The notes below the pieces were generated by a model. It did no database searches. It worked only from the letters and a program-made list of their open reading frames with translations, and was not told the origin of the DNA. Positions 18,384 through 20,481 of a stretch of DNA of 20,481 bases are shown piece after piece. Position numbers and translations under genes: made by a program. Every line of letters starts with the position of its first letter. Position 1 is the first letter of the stretch. The DNA comes from a virus, in the IMG/VR virus record IMGVR_UViG_3300018868_000057, positions 1-20,481 of that record; one strand, 5' to 3'.

Positions 18384-18685
18384 AACGCTCGCCCCTCAAA
18401 CGCAAAACCCCACTCAAGCGAGGCGGGAAACTACGCCGAGTGTCTGCCAAAAGACGAAAACAAAACGAGGTCTATTCTGATGTGCGAGAGAAGTTTTTGG
18501 GCAACACGCCAGTCTGCCAAGTTTGCCAGAGCAAGATGGCGAGCCAAGTTCACCATAGGCGAGGGAGGTTCGGGGATAGGCTAAACGAGGTTGAGTTTTT
18601 CTTGGCGGTTTGCTTTGAGTGCCATCACAAAATCCATATGAACCCAGCGTGGGCGTATGCAAAAGATTATCTGGTTAAGAGATGA
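18380..18685 (+). CDS. HNH endonuclease-like protein
   Basis: This 101-residue protein has a basic N-terminus (about 28 residues, Lys/Arg-rich), then C46-Q-V-C49, Q-V-H58-H59-R-R-G-R, and L-A-V-C78-F-E-C81-H-H-K-I-H86 followed by P-x-W-A. This is the zinc-braced ββα-metal (HNH) nuclease layout of small phage nucleases. HNH proteins beside terminase genes commonly assist genome packaging by cutting with the terminase complex, which fits the position immediately upstream of the large subunit. Start and stop are both coupled (ATGA). Confidence 0.85.
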   Translation: MKRSPLKRKTPLKRGGKLRRVSAKRRKQNEVYSDVREKFLGNTPVCQVCQSKMASQVHHRRGRFGDRLNEVEFFLAVCFECHHKIHMNPAWAYAKDYLVKR

Positions 18686-20457
18686 ACATCGGGGCGTTCA
18701 GCCGAAGTTTCTTTGAGCCAAGAGAGCAACTATCAATTCCAGAATGGGCAGAGAAAAACCTTACGCTCTCGGCAAGGGTAACGAACATACCCGGAGCATA
18801 TTCAACAACCCTCACGCCCTATGTTCGTGAACCCCTAGAGGCTTTTGGAGATGATTCGATTCGGAGGGTTGTTCTTGTCTGGGGGGCGCAGACCTCAAAG
18901 ACGACAACCATTCTCGCTGGCTTAGCCTACCGAGTAGCAGAGCGACCTTGCCCAGTCTTGTGGGTGATGCCTTCGGAACATCTAGCCCGATCATTTACAG
19001 AAACCCGCTGGCTTCCGATGGTGGACGATTGCCCAGCCCTAGCCAAAGAACGGCCAGAAAATACAGACCGAATCAAAATCCTAGAGCAACATTTTAAGCG
19101 ATGCTCGGTCTGGTGGGCGGGAACAAGTGCCTCGGCTCTTTCTAGTCGCTCGATTGCTTTACTCTGTATGGATGAGGTGGACAAGTTTCCAGAGCAAGCA
19201 GGGTCGGGGAGGGAGGCCAATCCGGTGCAGTTAGCAGAAGCACGAGTCAGCACCTACCCGAACCATCTCATCATAGCAACCAGCACCCCCACAACTGCCG
19301 ACTCAATAATTTGGGCTGAATGGCAGAAGGGCGACATGCGTTTCTATTTTGTCCCTTGCCCCCATTGCGGATTAAAACAAAAACTAATCTGGGGGCAAGT
19401 GAAGTGGGATGAAGCCGCAAAGATTGAGGATGGAGTTTATGATTATGCCCTAGTAAAATCCTCGACCTACTACGAGTGCGAAGGGTGTAAGGGCAAGATT
19501 CAAGACGGCCAGAAAGCCAAGATGCTCCGAGAGGGGGAGTGGAGGGCAACCAATCCCAAGGGTGAACCAGCTAGACGCTCGTATCACCTCAACGGCCTAT
19601 ACGCTCCGTGGGTATCCTTCGGGAGCTTAGCAGTCAAGTTCCTACAAGACAAACACAGCGGGATTATCGGCCTACAAGATTTTGTGAACCGAGTCCTAGC
19701 CGAGCCGTGGATGGAACACGAATCAGAAAAGATGCAGATCGTTCCCGGTGCTTACAAGATGGGCGAGGTTCGGATGGGCGATAAGCTGATTATGAGTTGC
19801 GACATTCAAGAGGCTGGGGGCTTCCACGCTTGGTGCGTTGTGAGGGCTTGGGATTTAGAGGGCAAACCAAGGCTTGTGTGGGCGGGTAGGCTAGAAACTT
19901 GGGGGGATATAAAGGCAAAACAAGATGAGTTTGGGGTTGAGGATAAGTGTGTCTTAATCGATTCGGGCGATCAAACCCGAGATGTATATTTGAATTGTTG
20001 CAAGAACGGCTGGGTAGCGTTGGTCGGTTCGGACAAGACCAGCTTCTCCGAGATCGTGAACGAGCAGAAGGTGCAAAGGCCATACGCTCGAATCGCAAAT
20101 GGCGACCCCTTCTCTGGTAAGGCAGTTCAATCCAAGGCGGGGTGGAAGTGGAAGCTCTGCCCGATTTGGCGATGGTCGAACCCATCCATCAAAGACATCC
20201 TCTCCCAATTATTGAAAGAGGAGGGATTCATCGCCCTAGACACGCCCGATGTCTGGAAGGTGCATATCGAAGCAGAGGTGAAGGTGAGGGTGAAAAATCC
20301 TATGACTGGCAGGGAAAGACTTGTGTGGAAGCAAATCGGGAAGCATAATCATTTAATGGATTGCGAATGTATGAACATCGTGGGGGCGGCACTCCACGGA
20401 CGGCTCAAAGTTTCACCCGCAAGTTTGACAGAGGAGGTTGAGAATGGCGAAGGGTGA
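18682..20457 (+). CDS. Terminase large subunit (GpA-like)
   Basis: This 591-residue packaging motor/nuclease is of the lambda gpA type. The N-terminal ATPase has Walker A W67-G-A-Q-T-S-K-T74, Walker B ALLCMDEVD (159-167) and the coupling motif ATSTPT (199-204). Zinc-knuckle-like pairs C226-P-H-C229 and C266-E-G-C269 lie between the domains. The C-terminal RNase-H-like nuclease shows Asp374 (IMSCDIQEAG) and Asp427 (LIDSGDQTRD), with a third acidic residue probably in NHLMDCECMN. The length is close to the family norm (about 600-640). The Walker A has Ser where GpA proteins usually have Gly (Q-x-G-K-T). ATG overlaps the HNH stop. Confidence 0.95.
   Translation: MNIGAFSRSFFEPREQLSIPEWAEKNLTLSARVTNIPGAYSTTLTPYVREPLEAFGDDSIRRVVLVWGAQTSKTTTILAGLAYRVAERPCPVLWVMPSEHLARSFTETRWLPMVDDCPALAKERPENTDRIKILEQHFKRCSVWWAGTSASALSSRSIALLCMDEVDKFPEQAGSGREANPVQLAEARVSTYPNHLIIATSTPTTADSIIWAEWQKGDMRFYFVPCPHCGLKQKLIWGQVKWDEAAKIEDGVYDYALVKSSTYYECEGCKGKIQDGQKAKMLREGEWRATNPKGEPARRSYHLNGLYAPWVSFGSLAVKFLQDKHSGIIGLQDFVNRVLAEPWMEHESEKMQIVPGAYKMGEVRMGDKLIMSCDIQEAGGFHAWCVVRAWDLEGKPRLVWAGRLETWGDIKAKQDEFGVEDKCVLIDSGDQTRDVYLNCCKNGWVALVGSDKTSFSEIVNEQKVQRPYARIANGDPFSGKAVQSKAGWKWKLCPIWRWSNPSIKDILSQLLKEEGFIALDTPDVWKVHIEAEVKVRVKNPMTGRERLVWKQIGKHNHLMDCECMNIVGAALHGRLKVSPASLTEEVENGEG
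20431..20437 (+). promoter_or_regulatory. Strong Shine-Dalgarno sequence (GAGGAGG)
   Basis: GAGGAGG lies inside the terminase gene 6 nt before ATG 20444 and fixes the start of the next, truncated gene. Confidence 0.8.
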
Positions 20458-20481
20458 TTTCATTGGGCTACCCCTTGCCAC
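20444..20481 (+). CDS. Start of next gene (12 codons; head module, possibly gpW-like or portal)
   Basis: ATG 20444 overlaps the terminase stop by 14 nt and has GAGGAGG upstream. Only MAKGDFIGLPLA is visible before the window ends, too short to identify. By synteny with lambda-type phages the next product would be a head-joining (gpW-like) or portal protein. Confidence 0.6.
   Translation, partial: MAKGDFIGLPLA

Noticed and set aside
1-20481. CRISPR arrays, insertion sequences, integrase or attachment sites
   Set aside because: No spaced direct-repeat array, transposase or recombinase motifs, or terminal inverted repeats were found in the window.

Overview
The window is a piece of the genome of a tailed double-stranded DNA bacteriophage (Caudoviricetes) or a closely related prophage. 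All convincing genes lie on the + strand and are tightly packed, many joined by ATGA or GTGA stop/start overlaps. I cannot name the host. A lipoprotein gene overlapping a small membrane protein gene beside the endolysin looks like a spanin arrangement and suggests a Gram-negative host. Many structural genes have no clear Shine-Dalgarno sequence and start in the context CTTATG, whereas a few accessory and packaging genes have strong GGAGG-type sites.

Layout. 1-5692 is the tail module: the end of a tail assembly chaperone with a -1 programmed frameshift signal (slippery heptamer GGGAAAC plus a 13-bp hairpin) leading into a T-like extension, a basic 262-aa protein, a short tape-measure-like protein, two unassigned tail genes, a large beta-rich tail protein (probable fibre or receptor-binding) and one more tail protein. 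5726-6774 is the lysis module: holin-like protein, overlapping spanin-like pair, M15 endolysin. 6779-8156 holds a MazG-like small protein, a calcineurin-like phosphoesterase and a winged-helix protein. 8157-8670 is a regulatory stretch with two copies of an 18/17-nt element, each about 28 nt upstream of a start codon. 8671-10818 is a nucleic-acid metabolism block: a 189-aa ligase-like nucleotidyltransferase, a PD-(D/E)XK nuclease and a putative single-strand annealing protein.

10802-13281 holds small proteins, a replisome-organizer-like protein whose gene contains 7-nt tandem repeats (a candidate origin), and three small HTH proteins. 13278-14246 encodes a cytosine-5 DNA methyltransferase that is overprinted for almost its whole length by a second 316-codon frame with features of a real protein. 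14243-16112 holds an exported 3D-domain protein and three small phage proteins. 16113-16361 is a control region with four CTTACGCAAG-type repeats. 16362-20481 is the packaging start: ParB-domain protein, small terminase subunit, two tiny coupled membrane peptides, a PAPS-reductase-like PP-loop enzyme, an HNH protein, the large terminase subunit and the first codons of the next (portal/head) gene. Head genes are outside the window, so the genome presumably continues from the right end through head genes and on to the left end.

The strongest observations are the complete frameshift signal, the overprinted methyltransferase locus, the repeat array upstream of the terminase genes, the minimal ligase and the chained micropeptides. 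All functional names come from recognising motifs by eye; no database search was possible.
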